This document shows, piece by piece, positions 48,885-58,075 of a stretch of DNA of 64,000 bases. Within the stretch, counting starts at the first letter, position 1, and each line of letters opens with the position of its first letter. The notes below the pieces were generated by a model, which did no database searches, was not told the DNA's origin, and was given only the letters and a program-made list of their open reading frames with translations. Both the position numbers and the translations under genes were made by a program. The DNA is taken from the NCBI RefSeq assembly GCF_014651055.1, contig NZ_BMWD01000015.1:1-64000 (forward strand), given 5' to 3'. The stretch is from Streptomyces fructofermentans (lineage in GTDB: Bacteria > Actinomycetota > Actinomycetes > Streptomycetales > Streptomycetaceae).

Positions 48885-49400
48885 CTACTTGCGGGCGCTC
48901 TCGCCGGCCTCGCTGTCGGCCGCCTCCTCCGCGGACTGCTGCTTGGGGATCTCGACGGCCTCCGAGGCGAGCGCGCCGGACTGCGGGGGCGCCGAAGCCT
49001 CCCGGGGCTGCGAAGGCTCCTCGGGCTCCGCTGACGCCGAAGACCCTGCGGGCTCCGCGGGCTTCGGGGAGGCGGACGGCCGCGACGGCTTCGGTGACTC
49101 CGCCGCGACCGCCGACCCCGCCGACCCCGCCGACTCCGCCGTCTCGGCCGCCCCGGACTCCTCGGTGGCCGGCGACCCCGAACCGGGGGCCTCCGGGCGG
49201 GGCGCGGCCTCCGGTCCGGCCTTCGCCGCCTCCGTCCCCCCGGCCGGCTTCCCGGTGCTCCCTGCCGCGTCCGCGGAGGCGGCCGCCGCGGTCCCGTCCG
49301 TCGGGGCGTCGGCCTGTGTCCCGGAGGTTGACGCCCTGTTCACGTCCGTGGACTTGGACTTGGATCCGTCTTTCCGAAGAAGTCGTGCGAAAACGCCCAT
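48885..49400 (-). CDS. Conserved Streptomyces protein, acidic low-complexity, unknown function
   Basis: A 171-residue protein with a short basic N terminus (MGVFARLLRKDGSKSK), a long Ala/Ser/Glu/Pro-rich disordered middle, and a well-kept C-terminal motif (VEIPKQQSAEEAADSEAGE). I recall the same start and end flanking a variable middle in other streptomycetes, where it lies beside miaA. GGAG precedes the ATG by about 8 bases. No domain recognised; the termini suggest a short functional motif tethered by a flexible linker. Confidence 0.75.
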   Translation of the reverse strand: MGVFARLLRKDGSKSKSTDVNRASTSGTQADAPTDGTAAAASADAAGSTGKPAGGTEAAKAGPEAAPRPEAPGSGSPATEESGAAETAESAGSAGSAVAAESPKPSRPSASPKPAEPAGSSASAEPEEPSQPREASAPPQSGALASEAVEIPKQQSAEEAADSEAGESARK

Positions 49401-49582
49401 TTCAGCTCCATGGCCTGCTCATGCGGGTGAAACTCCGTGTCACCCGGTGCGTCCCATTGCGGCGCCCGGGGCGCCGGTCCTCGAAACCGACGGCCGGAAC
49501 CTCGCAACAGGCAACGACCCGGGCCGTGGGGCGTCACGTCGCTCGTTCGTGAAGTGGCCCCGAGGTTTGCGAGACTGGGGCG

Positions 49583-50521
49583 GTGAGTAGCGCAGCTCCC
49601 GTTCCGCGGGTCATCGCCGTCGTCGGTCCCACCGCGGCTGGAAAGTCCGATCTCGGCGTCCATCTGGCCCAGCGCCTGGACGGTGAGGTCATCAACGCCG
49701 ACTCGATGCAGCTGTACCGGGGGATGGACATCGGCACCGCCAAGCTGACCCCGCAGGAGAGGGCCGGTGTCCCGCACCACCTCCTGGACGTCTGGGACGT
49801 CACGGTGACCGCGAGTGTCGCGGAGTACCAGCGCCTCGCGCGCGAACGCATCGACGCGCTGCTCGCCGAGGGGCGCTGGCCGGTCCTCGTCGGCGGCTCC
49901 GGCCTCTACGTGCGCGGTGCCGTCGACAACCTGGAGTTCCCCGGCACCGACCCCGAGGTGCGGGCCCGCCTGGAGGAGGAGCTGACCCTGCGCGGATCGG
50001 GCGCCCTGCACGCGCGGCTGGCCGTGGCCGACCCCGAGGCGGCCCACGCGATCCTGCCCAGCAACGGCCGCCGCATCGTGCGCGCCCTGGAGGTCATCGA
50101 GATCACCGGCAAGCCGTTCACCGCCAACCTCCCCGGCCACGACTCCGTGTACGACACCGTCCAGATCGGCGTCGACGTCGCGCGCCCCGAGCTGGACGAG
50201 CGCATCGCCAGGCGCGTCGACCGCATGTGGGAGGCGGGACTCGTCGAGGAAGTGCGCGCACTGGAGGCGCACGGGCTGCGCGAGGGGCGTACGGCGTCGC
50301 GCGCCCTCGGCTACCAGCAGGTGCTCGCGGCGCTCGCCGGGGAGTGCACGCAGGACGAGGCGCGTGCGGAGACCGTGCGTGCCACCAAGCGCTTCGCGCG
50401 CCGTCAGGATTCCTGGTTCAGACGCGACCCGCGGGTGCATTGGCTCAGTGGGGCCGCGACCGATCTCGCGGAACTTCCGCAGCTCGCGCTGGCGTTGCTC
50501 GAACGACCGGTCACAGCCTGA
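49583..50521 (+). CDS. miaA: tRNA dimethylallyltransferase MiaA
   Basis: A 312-residue enzyme transferring a dimethylallyl group to A37 of tRNAs reading UNN codons, the step before MiaB. P-loop VVGPTAAGKSD, the substrate motif NADSMQLYRGMDIGTAK, LVGGSGLYVRG and RATKRFARRQDSWFR are all present. GTG start at 49583 with GAGACT ending 6 nt upstream and no Shine-Dalgarno, suggesting a leaderless GTG start. Confidence 0.96.
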   Translation: MSSAAPVPRVIAVVGPTAAGKSDLGVHLAQRLDGEVINADSMQLYRGMDIGTAKLTPQERAGVPHHLLDVWDVTVTASVAEYQRLARERIDALLAEGRWPVLVGGSGLYVRGAVDNLEFPGTDPEVRARLEEELTLRGSGALHARLAVADPEAAHAILPSNGRRIVRALEVIEITGKPFTANLPGHDSVYDTVQIGVDVARPELDERIARRVDRMWEAGLVEEVRALEAHGLREGRTASRALGYQQVLAALAGECTQDEARAETVRATKRFARRQDSWFRRDPRVHWLSGAATDLAELPQLALALLERPVTA

Positions 50522-50628
50522 TCACGTCCTGGCATCGGGACGCTCCGGCCGTCATCGCGGCCTTCGGGGGCGTGCCATCATCGAGCTTCGATCGACCAAG
50601 TGGAGTCCGAGTGGGAGGGCGCGTGGCG

Positions 50629-51150
50629 ATGGAGGCCGGCCCTCGTGACACCGCACAAGGCGCGGAGCGGGACACCGCCGCCGGCGGGACGCACGACACC
50701 GCGCAGGACCAGCAGGACCCCGACGGGGACCGGCTGAGCCCCGACGGACCCGACGAGATCGCCGGGGGCGTGACCGCCGACGGACCCGACCCCGAGGAGA
50801 TGTTCCCGGGGCCCGAGTTCGAGGTCGAGCTCCGGCCGCAGCGCCGGATGCGCATCTGGCAGCTCGCACCCATCGTCGGCCTCGCCGCGCTCGGCTCCCT
50901 GATGTTCGCCTTCCCGCTCGCCTTCGACTTCGGCGACAGTGGCGCCATGATCGCCATGCTCGGCCTGCTGATCTGCTCGTGCGCCGGCGGCTGGGGCATG
51001 ATGGCCGCCCGCCGCGTGGGGTACACCTGGCCGGGCCTGCCGCAGCGCGGCTCGGGCCGCCGCCCCGACTGGCGCGTCGCCATCGGCTACGCCGTGCTGC
51101 TGGCCGCCGTCGTGGCGCTCGCGGTGTGGCGCGTGGCCCGCCTGCGCTGA
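50629..51150 (+). CDS. Conserved hypothetical membrane protein
   Basis: A 173-residue protein with an acidic Asp/Gly-rich N-terminal half and three hydrophobic helices (about 85-105, 110-130, 148-168). Conserved between miaA and dapF in Streptomyces; function unknown. ATG 50629 was chosen because GGGAGGG lies 9 bases upstream; GTG 50623 is too close. Confidence 0.8.
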   Translation: MEAGPRDTAQGAERDTAAGGTHDTAQDQQDPDGDRLSPDGPDEIAGGVTADGPDPEEMFPGPEFEVELRPQRRMRIWQLAPIVGLAALGSLMFAFPLAFDFGDSGAMIAMLGLLICSCAGGWGMMAARRVGYTWPGLPQRGSGRRPDWRVAIGYAVLLAAVVALAVWRVARLR

Positions 51151-51241
51151 GCACTCCCGCCCCGGCCCCCGGACCGGCCCGCGCGGGTCCGCCCGCCGGA
51201 CCGTTCGGAGGGGCTCCGCCACGACCCCTTACGATCGAGGA

Positions 51242-52111
51242 ATGAGCACGCGGATCGCCTTCCTCAAGGGGCACGGGACCGAGAACGACTTCGTGATCGT
51301 CCCCGACCCCGAGAACACCATCGACCTCCCCCCGGCCGCGGTCGCCGCCCTGTGCGACCGCCGCGCGGGCATCGGCGGCGACGGCCTCCTGCACGTCGTA
51401 CGGTCCGCCGCGCACCCCGAGGCCCGCGCCATGGCCGGTGAAGCGGAATGGTTCATGGACTACCGCAACGGGGACGGCTCGGTCGCGGAGATGTGCGGCA
51501 ACGGAGTGCGCGTGTTCGCCCGCTACCTCCAGCACGCCGGACACGTCACCGAGGGGGACATCGCCGTCGCGACGCGCGGCGGGGTGAAGACCGCGCACAT
51601 CGCCAAGGACGGCGACGTCACCGTGGGCATGGGCAGGGCGATCCTTCCCGAGGCGCAGGCCACCGTGAGCGTCGACGGCCGCACCTGGCCCGCGCGCAAC
51701 GTGAACATGGGCAACCCGCACGCCGTCGCCTTCGTGGAGGACCTCGACCACGCCGGACATCTGTTCACCCCGCCGCCGTTCAGCCCCGCGGCCGTGTACC
51801 CGGACGGCGTGAACGTGGAGTTCGTCGTCGACCGTGGTCTTCGTCACGTCGCTGTGCGTGTCCACGAGCGGGGTTCCGGCGAGACGCGATCGTGCGGCAC
51901 GGGGGCGTGCGCCGTCGCCGTGGCCGCCGCACGCAGGGACGGAGTCGATCCCGCGGTGACCGGTACGCCGGTGACATACACCGTCGACGTGCCCGGCGGG
52001 CGGCTGGTCATCACCGAGCGGCCGGACGGCGGGATCGAGATGACCGGGCCCGCGGTCATCGTCGCTGAGGGTGAGATCGACCCCGGATGGCTCGACTCCG
52101 CGACCCTCTGA
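51242..52111 (+). CDS. dapF: Diaminopimelate epimerase
   Basis: A 289-residue enzyme converting LL- to meso-diaminopimelate. Streptomyces peptidoglycan uses the LL form, so here it mainly serves lysine synthesis. Both catalytic cysteines are in place: EMCGNGVR and TRSCGTGACAV. TACGAT ends 6 nt before the ATG; a GAGGA sequence adjoins the start, too close for a normal ribosome binding site. Confidence 0.95.
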   Translation: MSTRIAFLKGHGTENDFVIVPDPENTIDLPPAAVAALCDRRAGIGGDGLLHVVRSAAHPEARAMAGEAEWFMDYRNGDGSVAEMCGNGVRVFARYLQHAGHVTEGDIAVATRGGVKTAHIAKDGDVTVGMGRAILPEAQATVSVDGRTWPARNVNMGNPHAVAFVEDLDHAGHLFTPPPFSPAAVYPDGVNVEFVVDRGLRHVAVRVHERGSGETRSCGTGACAVAVAAARRDGVDPAVTGTPVTYTVDVPGGRLVITERPDGGIEMTGPAVIVAEGEIDPGWLDSATL

Positions 52112-52280
52112 CCCTTCCCTCGAATGGGTGATCCGTTTCACGCTGGGCGAGAGGCGGTCGGCCGGGCGTGGTGGGGTCGGTAGCATCAAGCACCGGCACG
52201 GACGGGGGAACGACGCGATCCCCAGAGCCGAGTACGCCATGGGGCACCCCGTCCGCCGGTCCACGCAGCCGGAGGTGCCC

Positions 52281-54413
52281 ATGAGTGCGGAGGCCACGAA
52301 CCCCGCGACGCCCGGCCCCATGACGCCCGGAGCTCAGCGCAGGCGGGGCCGCCCCCGGATCGATCTGCGACGGCTCGGCCGGGCCGCTCTACTGGGTCCC
52401 GCAGCCCGCGACCGGCTGCCCGACGCGATCGGCCACGTGGCCGAGGCCCATCGCGCCCATCACCCCGACGCCGACCTGGACCCGCTGCGCCGCGCGTACG
52501 TGCTCGCCGAGTCCTCGCACCGCGGCCAGATGCGCAAGAGCGGCGAGCCGTACATCACGCACCCGCTCGCCGTGACGCTGATCCTCGCCGAACTCGGCGC
52601 GGAGACGACCACGTTGACCGCCTCCCTGCTCCACGACACGGTCGAGGACACGGAAGTGACGCTCGATCAGGTACGCGCGGAGTTCGGCGAGGAGGTCCGC
52701 TACCTCGTCGACGGCGTGACCAAGCTGGAGAAGGTCGACTACGGGGCCGCCGCCGAGCCCGAGACGTTCCGCAAGATGCTGGTGGCCACGGGCAGCGACG
52801 TGCGCGTCATGTCGATCAAACTCGCCGACCGGCTGCACAACATGCGCACGCTCGGCGTGATGCGCCCGGAGAAGCAGGAACGGATCGCCAAGGTCACCAA
52901 GGACGTCCTGATCCCGCTGGCCGAACGCCTCGGAGTCCAGGCGCTGAAGACCGAGTTGGAGGACCTGGTCTTCGCGATCCTGCATCCGGGGGAGTACCGC
53001 CACACCAGGGAACTGATCGTCAACAACGCCTCGCGCACGGACGATCCGCTCGCCGAGGTCCGGGACGAGGTCCGCGGAGTCCTGCGAGAGGCCGGCATCC
53101 AGGCCGAAGTCCTCATCAGGCCGCGGCACTTCGTCTCCGTGCACCGCGTCTCCCGCAAGCGCGGCGACCTGCGCGGAGCCGACTTCGGCCGGCTCCTGGT
53201 CCTGGTGAACGAGGACGCCGACTGCTACGGCGTCCTCGGCGAACTGCACACCTGCCTCACCCCGGTCGTCTCGGAGTTCAAGGACTTCATCGCCGTCCCC
53301 AAGTTCAACCTGTACCAGTCGCTGCACACCGCGGTCGCCCGCCCCGACGGGCAGGTCGTCGAAGTCCTCGTACGCACGCACCAGATGCACAAGGTCGCCG
53401 AGGCCGGTGTCATCGCCCTCGGCAACCCCTACGCCGCTCCCGCGGAGGAGCAGGCGGACACCGACGGCCCGCGCCCCGCGGACGGCGAGCGCGCCGACCC
53501 CACCCGGCCCGGCTGGCTCTCCCGGCTGCTGGACTGGCAGGAGGCCGCCCCGGACCCCGACACGTTCTGGTCCACACTCCGCGAAGACCTCGCCCAGGAC
53601 CGGGAGATCACCGTCTTCCGCCCCGACGGCGGCACGCTGGGACTGCCCGCGGGCGCCAGTTGCGTCGACGCCGCGTACGCCCAGTACGGCGAGGACGCGC
53701 ACGCCTGCATCGGCGCCCGCGTCAACGGCCGCCTGGCGAGGCTGAGTACGGTCCTGAGCGACGGCGACACCGTGCAACTGCTCATGGGACAGGACCCGTC
53801 CTCGGAGCCCTCCAGGGAGTGGCTGGAGCACGCGCACACGCCGGTCGCACGGATCGCCATCACCCGGTGGCTCGCCGCCCATCCGGTGCCCGCCGCACCG
53901 CCCGAGGCCCCCGCCGCGGCCGTCCGGCCGTCCGTGGACGGCCCCGCCGCCCGCCCCGCGGCCGCGGACGTCGTGGTGGACCGGCCGGGGGCGACCGTAC
54001 GCCTGGCGGGCTGCTGTACACCCGTACCGCCCGACGCGATCACCGCGTTCTCGGTACGCGGGGGAGTGGTGACCGTGCACCGCGTCGAATGCGCCGGCGT
54101 CACCCGCATGAAGGGCGCGGGGCGTGCGGAGGTCGACGTGCGGTGGGGCGACACCACCGAGTGCCGCGTCACCCTCGTCGCCGAGTCCTTCGGGCGGCCC
54201 CATCTGCTCGCCGACCTCACCGAGGCCATCGCCCTGGAGGGTGTCGCCATCGTCTCGGCGACCGTCGAACCGCCCAGCCAGCAGCGCGTACGCCACACGT
54301 ACACCCTCCAACTCCCCGACGCCGCGCACCTTCCCGCACTGATGCGGGCCATGCGCAACGTGCCGGGCGTCTTCGACGTCGGCCGGGCCCAGCACCAGGC
54401 CGGCATGCCGTAG
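52281..54413 (+). CDS. rshA: RelA/SpoT homologue RshA
   Basis: A 710-residue Rel-family protein with an intact HD hydrolase domain (PYITHPLAV, LLHDTVEDTE, KLADRLHNMRTLG), a synthetase domain, TGS (about 415-475) and a C-terminal ACT domain. In the synthetase region the usual D-L-x-A-x-R strand reads DFGRLLVLV, losing the conserved arginine position, while FKDFIAVPK, NLYQSLHT and VEVLVRT remain. It corresponds to S. coelicolor RshA, the second Rsh protein. Start at 52281 with GGAGG six bases upstream; the longer frame from 52071 overlaps dapF and is rejected. Confidence 0.9.
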   Translation: MSAEATNPATPGPMTPGAQRRRGRPRIDLRRLGRAALLGPAARDRLPDAIGHVAEAHRAHHPDADLDPLRRAYVLAESSHRGQMRKSGEPYITHPLAVTLILAELGAETTTLTASLLHDTVEDTEVTLDQVRAEFGEEVRYLVDGVTKLEKVDYGAAAEPETFRKMLVATGSDVRVMSIKLADRLHNMRTLGVMRPEKQERIAKVTKDVLIPLAERLGVQALKTELEDLVFAILHPGEYRHTRELIVNNASRTDDPLAEVRDEVRGVLREAGIQAEVLIRPRHFVSVHRVSRKRGDLRGADFGRLLVLVNEDADCYGVLGELHTCLTPVVSEFKDFIAVPKFNLYQSLHTAVARPDGQVVEVLVRTHQMHKVAEAGVIALGNPYAAPAEEQADTDGPRPADGERADPTRPGWLSRLLDWQEAAPDPDTFWSTLREDLAQDREITVFRPDGGTLGLPAGASCVDAAYAQYGEDAHACIGARVNGRLARLSTVLSDGDTVQLLMGQDPSSEPSREWLEHAHTPVARIAITRWLAAHPVPAAPPEAPAAAVRPSVDGPAARPAAADVVVDRPGATVRLAGCCTPVPPDAITAFSVRGGVVTVHRVECAGVTRMKGAGRAEVDVRWGDTTECRVTLVAESFGRPHLLADLTEAIALEGVAIVSATVEPPSQQRVRHTYTLQLPDAAHLPALMRAMRNVPGVFDVGRAQHQAGMP

Positions 54414-54632
54414 CCGGGCGCGGGCCGCCCGTTCCCCCGACACCGGCATCGCCCCGCGGCCGCACGCGCGCCCTCCCGATCCGACTTGCCGTCACATCGC
54501 CCGCACCCGTCGCGCTGGTCGCGCTGGTTCCGTCGTTCCCGCTCGTCCGTCCTGTGCCTGCCGGGGGCCCGTTCGGGTGGACCCGGTGCGAGTCGGCACC
54601 GCGGGACGGGCGGACGCTGATAGCCGTGGTCC

Positions 54633-56183
54633 ATGCTGCGCACCCCCAGGACCACCCCCCGTACCGGGACGCCCCGCCCCCGCACCCGCCGACGGCTGCG
54701 GACGGCGTTCCTCGCATCCGGCGCCTGCGCCTGCCTGATCGCCGCGAGCGCGCCCGCGCCCGCCCCGCTGGGCATCGGCGACCGCCTCTTCCCGTACCTC
54801 GGCAACCCCGGATACGACGTCAAGTCGTACGACCTGGCCTTCACCTACCCCGGGCGGAACACCGAGCCGCTCCCGGCGGTCACCACCATCGAGGCGCGTA
54901 CGACGGCCTGGCTGGAGCGGATCAATCTCGACCACTCGCACGGAAGGGTGCGCTCGGTCGAGGTCGACGGAGTGCCCGCCGACTTCAGGAGCGCGGGCGA
55001 GGACCTGGTCGTCACACCCGAGAGGCGCCTGCCGCCCGGGGTCCGGACGCGGATCACCGTGCGCCACGACAGCGACCCGGTGTCCGGCAAGGACCAGGAG
55101 AGCGGCTGGGTGCGCACCGACGACGGCCTCGCCATGGCCAACCAGGCCGACGCCGGACACCGGGTCTTCCCCGGCAACGACCACCCCTCCGACAAGGCGA
55201 TGTTCACCTTCCGGATCACCACGCCCAAGGGCTACACGGCCGTCGCCAACGGACTGCCCGCCGGTGTGACGCGCCGGGCCTCGGACACCACCTGGGTGTA
55301 CCGGACCGAGCACCCCATGGCCACCGAACTGGCCCAGGTGTCCATCGGGCGCTCCACCGTCCTGCACCGCGCCGGCCCGGACGGCCTGCCCGTGCGGGAC
55401 GTGGTGCCCACCAAGGACCGCGAGAAGCTCGAACCGTGGCTCAGGAGGACGCCCGCCCAGATCGAGTGGATGCAGGAGAAGGTCGGCGACTACCCCTTCG
55501 AGACGTACGGCGTGCTGATCGCCGCAGCCCGCACCGGGTTCGAGCTGGAGACCCAGACGCTCTCCCTCTTCGAGCGGGAGATCTTCACCCGGCCCGAGTA
55601 CCCGAAGTGGTACGTCGAGTCGATCATGGTGCACGAGCTGGCCCACCAGTGGTTCGGCGACAGCGTCTCGCCGCGCACCTGGTCCGACCTGTGGCTCAAC
55701 GAGGGGCACGCGACCTGGTACGAGGCCCTCTACTCCGAGGAGAAGGCCGGCCGGCCCATGGAGACGCGGATGCGCGCGGCCTACCGGGCCTCCGACACCT
55801 GGCGCGCGTCCGGCGGTCCGCCCGCCGCCCCGAAGGGGGCCGAGCCGGGCGAGAAGCTCAGCATCTTCCGCCCGAACGTCTACGACGGCAGCGCCCTCGT
55901 CCTGTACGCCCTGCGCGAGGAGATCGGCCGCCGGGCCTTCGAGCGGCTGGAGCGCGCCTGGGTGAACACCCACCGTGACGGCGTCGCGGACACCCGGGAC
56001 TTCCGGCGCCTCGCCTCCGGCATCGCGGGCCGCGATCTCGACGCCTTCTTCGAGGGCTGGCTGTACGCCGAGAAGACCCCGCCGATGCCCGGGCACCCCG
56101 ACTGGCGCAGCGAGACACCCGCGCGGAAGGCCCCGGCCGGGCCGCTCCGGGCCCCGCACCACGCGGGTGGCGGCTCCCGATAA
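54633..56183 (+). CDS. Secreted M1-family zinc aminopeptidase
   Basis: A 516-residue gluzincin. An Arg-rich N terminus and FLASGACACLIAASAPAPAP indicate Sec export, perhaps as a lipoprotein. The zinc site HELAHQWFG and downstream NEGHATW (second glutamate) are intact. The GAMEN-type exopeptidase motif is replaced by a divergent GFELETQ segment, as in the short M1 subfamily of actinomycetes. Likely to trim peptides outside the cell. Stands between rshA and hflX. Confidence 0.88.
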   Translation: MLRTPRTTPRTGTPRPRTRRRLRTAFLASGACACLIAASAPAPAPLGIGDRLFPYLGNPGYDVKSYDLAFTYPGRNTEPLPAVTTIEARTTAWLERINLDHSHGRVRSVEVDGVPADFRSAGEDLVVTPERRLPPGVRTRITVRHDSDPVSGKDQESGWVRTDDGLAMANQADAGHRVFPGNDHPSDKAMFTFRITTPKGYTAVANGLPAGVTRRASDTTWVYRTEHPMATELAQVSIGRSTVLHRAGPDGLPVRDVVPTKDREKLEPWLRRTPAQIEWMQEKVGDYPFETYGVLIAAARTGFELETQTLSLFEREIFTRPEYPKWYVESIMVHELAHQWFGDSVSPRTWSDLWLNEGHATWYEALYSEEKAGRPMETRMRAAYRASDTWRASGGPPAAPKGAEPGEKLSIFRPNVYDGSALVLYALREEIGRRAFERLERAWVNTHRDGVADTRDFRRLASGIAGRDLDAFFEGWLYAEKTPPMPGHPDWRSETPARKAPAGPLRAPHHAGGGSR

Positions 56184-56355
56184 GTCGGGTGACGAGACGG
56201 GCCGTCCCGTGCGACCATCGTCGCGTCGGCGCCGACGGGGGCCGGCGGCGGCCCCCCGGGACGCGGCCGGGAATCTCCCGGCGGCCCCGGACGTTGTTCA
56301 CAGTGATGGACGGGAGTCCGTCACCCCACAGGTATCCACTCGACGTAAGGACCCA

Positions 56356-57849
56356 ATGACCTCCTCTTCTTCCCCTTCCCAGGACGCGCAGAGCCCCGCG
56401 CAGAACTACCCCGAAGGTCTTCGGGCCGATGCCCTGATGGAAGAGGACGTCGCCTGGAGCCACGAGATCGACGGAGAGCGGGACGGCGATCAGTTCGACC
56501 GCTCCGAGCGCGCGGCCCTGCGCCGCGTCGCGGGCCTCTCCACCGAGCTCGAGGACGTCACCGAGGTCGAGTACCGGCAGCTCCGCCTGGAGCGCGTCGT
56601 GCTCGTCGGAGTGTGGACGTCGGGGACGGCGACCGACGCGGACAACTCGCTGGCCGAGCTGGCGGCCCTCGCGGAGACCGCCGGAGCACTCGTGCTCGAC
56701 GGCGTGATCCAGCGCCGCGACAAGCCCGACGCGGCCACCTACATCGGTTCCGGCAAGGCCAACGAGCTGCGGGACATCGTGTTGGAGACGGGCGCGGACA
56801 CCGTCATCTGCGACGGTGAGCTCTCGCCCGGCCAGCTCATCCACCTCGAGGACGTCGTCAAGGTCAAGGTCATCGACCGCACGGCCCTGATCCTCGACAT
56901 CTTCGCCCAGCACGCCAAGTCCCGGGAGGGCAAGGCGCAGGTGGCCCTCGCGCAGATGCAGTACATGCTGCCGAGGCTCCGCGGCTGGGGCCAGTCGCTG
57001 TCCCGTCAGATGGGCGGCGGCAAGGGCGGCGGCCTCGCCACCCGTGGTCCCGGTGAGACCAAGATCGAGACCGACCGGCGCCGCATCCGCGAGAAGATGG
57101 CGAAGATGCGCCGGGAGATCGCGGACATGAAGACCGGCCGCGAGATCAAGCGCCAGGAGCGCCGCCGCAACAAGGTGCCCTCCGTCGCCATCGCCGGGTA
57201 CACGAACGCGGGCAAGTCCTCCCTGCTCAACCGCCTCACCGGGGCGGGAGTGCTGGTGGAGAACTCGCTGTTCGCGACCCTCGACCCGACCGTGCGCCGG
57301 GCCGAGACCCCGAGCGGGCGCCTGTACACGCTGGTGGACACCGTCGGCTTCGTACGGCACCTGCCGCACCACCTCGTCGAGGCGTTCCGCTCCACCATGG
57401 AGGAGGTCGGCGACTCCGACCTGATCCTGCACGTGGTGGACGGTTCGCACCCCGCGCCGGAGGAGCAGCTGGCCGCCGTGCGCGAGGTCGTCCGCGACGT
57501 GGGCGCCACCAAGGTGCCCGAGATCGTGGTGATCAACAAGGCGGACGCGGCCGACCCGCTCGTCCTCCAGCGCCTGATGCGCAACGAGAAGCACTCCATC
57601 GCCGTCTCGGCCCGGACGGGCCAGGGCATCGACGAGCTGCTCGCGCTCATCGACGTGGAACTGCCGCGCCCCTCGGTCGAGATCGAGGCACTCGTGCCGT
57701 ACACACTCGGCCGGCTGGTCGCGCGGGCCCACACCGACGGCGAGGTGATCTCCGAGGAGCACACGCCGGAGGGCACGCTGCTGAAGGTGCGGGTGCACGA
57801 GGAACTGGCCGCGGAACTGACACCGTACGTACCGGCTCGCGCGGTCTGA
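56356..57849 (+). CDS. hflX: GTPase HflX
   Basis: A 497-residue ribosome-associated GTPase that rescues stalled or heat-damaged ribosomes. The N-terminal HflX domain (YIGSGKANELRD, ILDIFAQHAKSREGKAQVALAQ), glycine-rich linker (QMGGGKGGGLATRGPGETKIE) and G domain (G1 GYTNAGKSS, G3 DTVGF, G4 NKAD) are clear. Start at 56356 with TAAGG six bases upstream. Followed by a strong terminator. Confidence 0.95.
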   Translation: MTSSSSPSQDAQSPAQNYPEGLRADALMEEDVAWSHEIDGERDGDQFDRSERAALRRVAGLSTELEDVTEVEYRQLRLERVVLVGVWTSGTATDADNSLAELAALAETAGALVLDGVIQRRDKPDAATYIGSGKANELRDIVLETGADTVICDGELSPGQLIHLEDVVKVKVIDRTALILDIFAQHAKSREGKAQVALAQMQYMLPRLRGWGQSLSRQMGGGKGGGLATRGPGETKIETDRRRIREKMAKMRREIADMKTGREIKRQERRRNKVPSVAIAGYTNAGKSSLLNRLTGAGVLVENSLFATLDPTVRRAETPSGRLYTLVDTVGFVRHLPHHLVEAFRSTMEEVGDSDLILHVVDGSHPAPEEQLAAVREVVRDVGATKVPEIVVINKADAADPLVLQRLMRNEKHSIAVSARTGQGIDELLALIDVELPRPSVEIEALVPYTLGRLVARAHTDGEVISEEHTPEGTLLKVRVHEELAAELTPYVPARAV

Positions 57850-57867
57850 TCCGCAGCACGGACCGAC

Positions 57868-57904
57868 CGAAGGCCCGACCCCCTTGAGGGGGCCGGGCCT
57901 TCGC
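57868..57904. terminator. Bidirectional terminator after hflX
   Basis: CGAAGGCCCG with CCCCC pairs across a TTGA loop with GGGGG and CGGGCCTTCG. The stem is nearly perfect, lying 19 nt after the hflX stop and between convergent genes. Confidence 0.85.
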
Positions 57905-57910
57905 CGCGTT

Positions 57911-57982
57911 CGGGCCCGACTCCCGTGAGGGAGCCGGGCGTTCGACGCGTCCGGGCCCGACTCCCGTGAGGGGTAGGGCCGG
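57911..57982. repeat. Duplicated terminator-like units
   Basis: CGGGCCCGACTCCCGTGAGGG occurs at 57911 and 57952 (41-nt period); each unit resembles a shortened copy of the upstream terminator stem, giving three stacked hairpins after hflX. Confidence 0.75.
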
Positions 57983-58075
57983 TGTTGTGTGCGAGCCCTC
58001 AACTCCTCCAGGAAGCCAGGGGCCTTCGCCGTATGCGGGGCGACCCTCCTCGCGAGAGGGTCACGCGCGGGGCGC

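Noticed and set aside
52071..52280. Longer RshA start inside dapF
   Set aside because: Overlaps dapF coding sequence and lacks a ribosome binding site, while ATG 52281 has GGAGG at good spacing.
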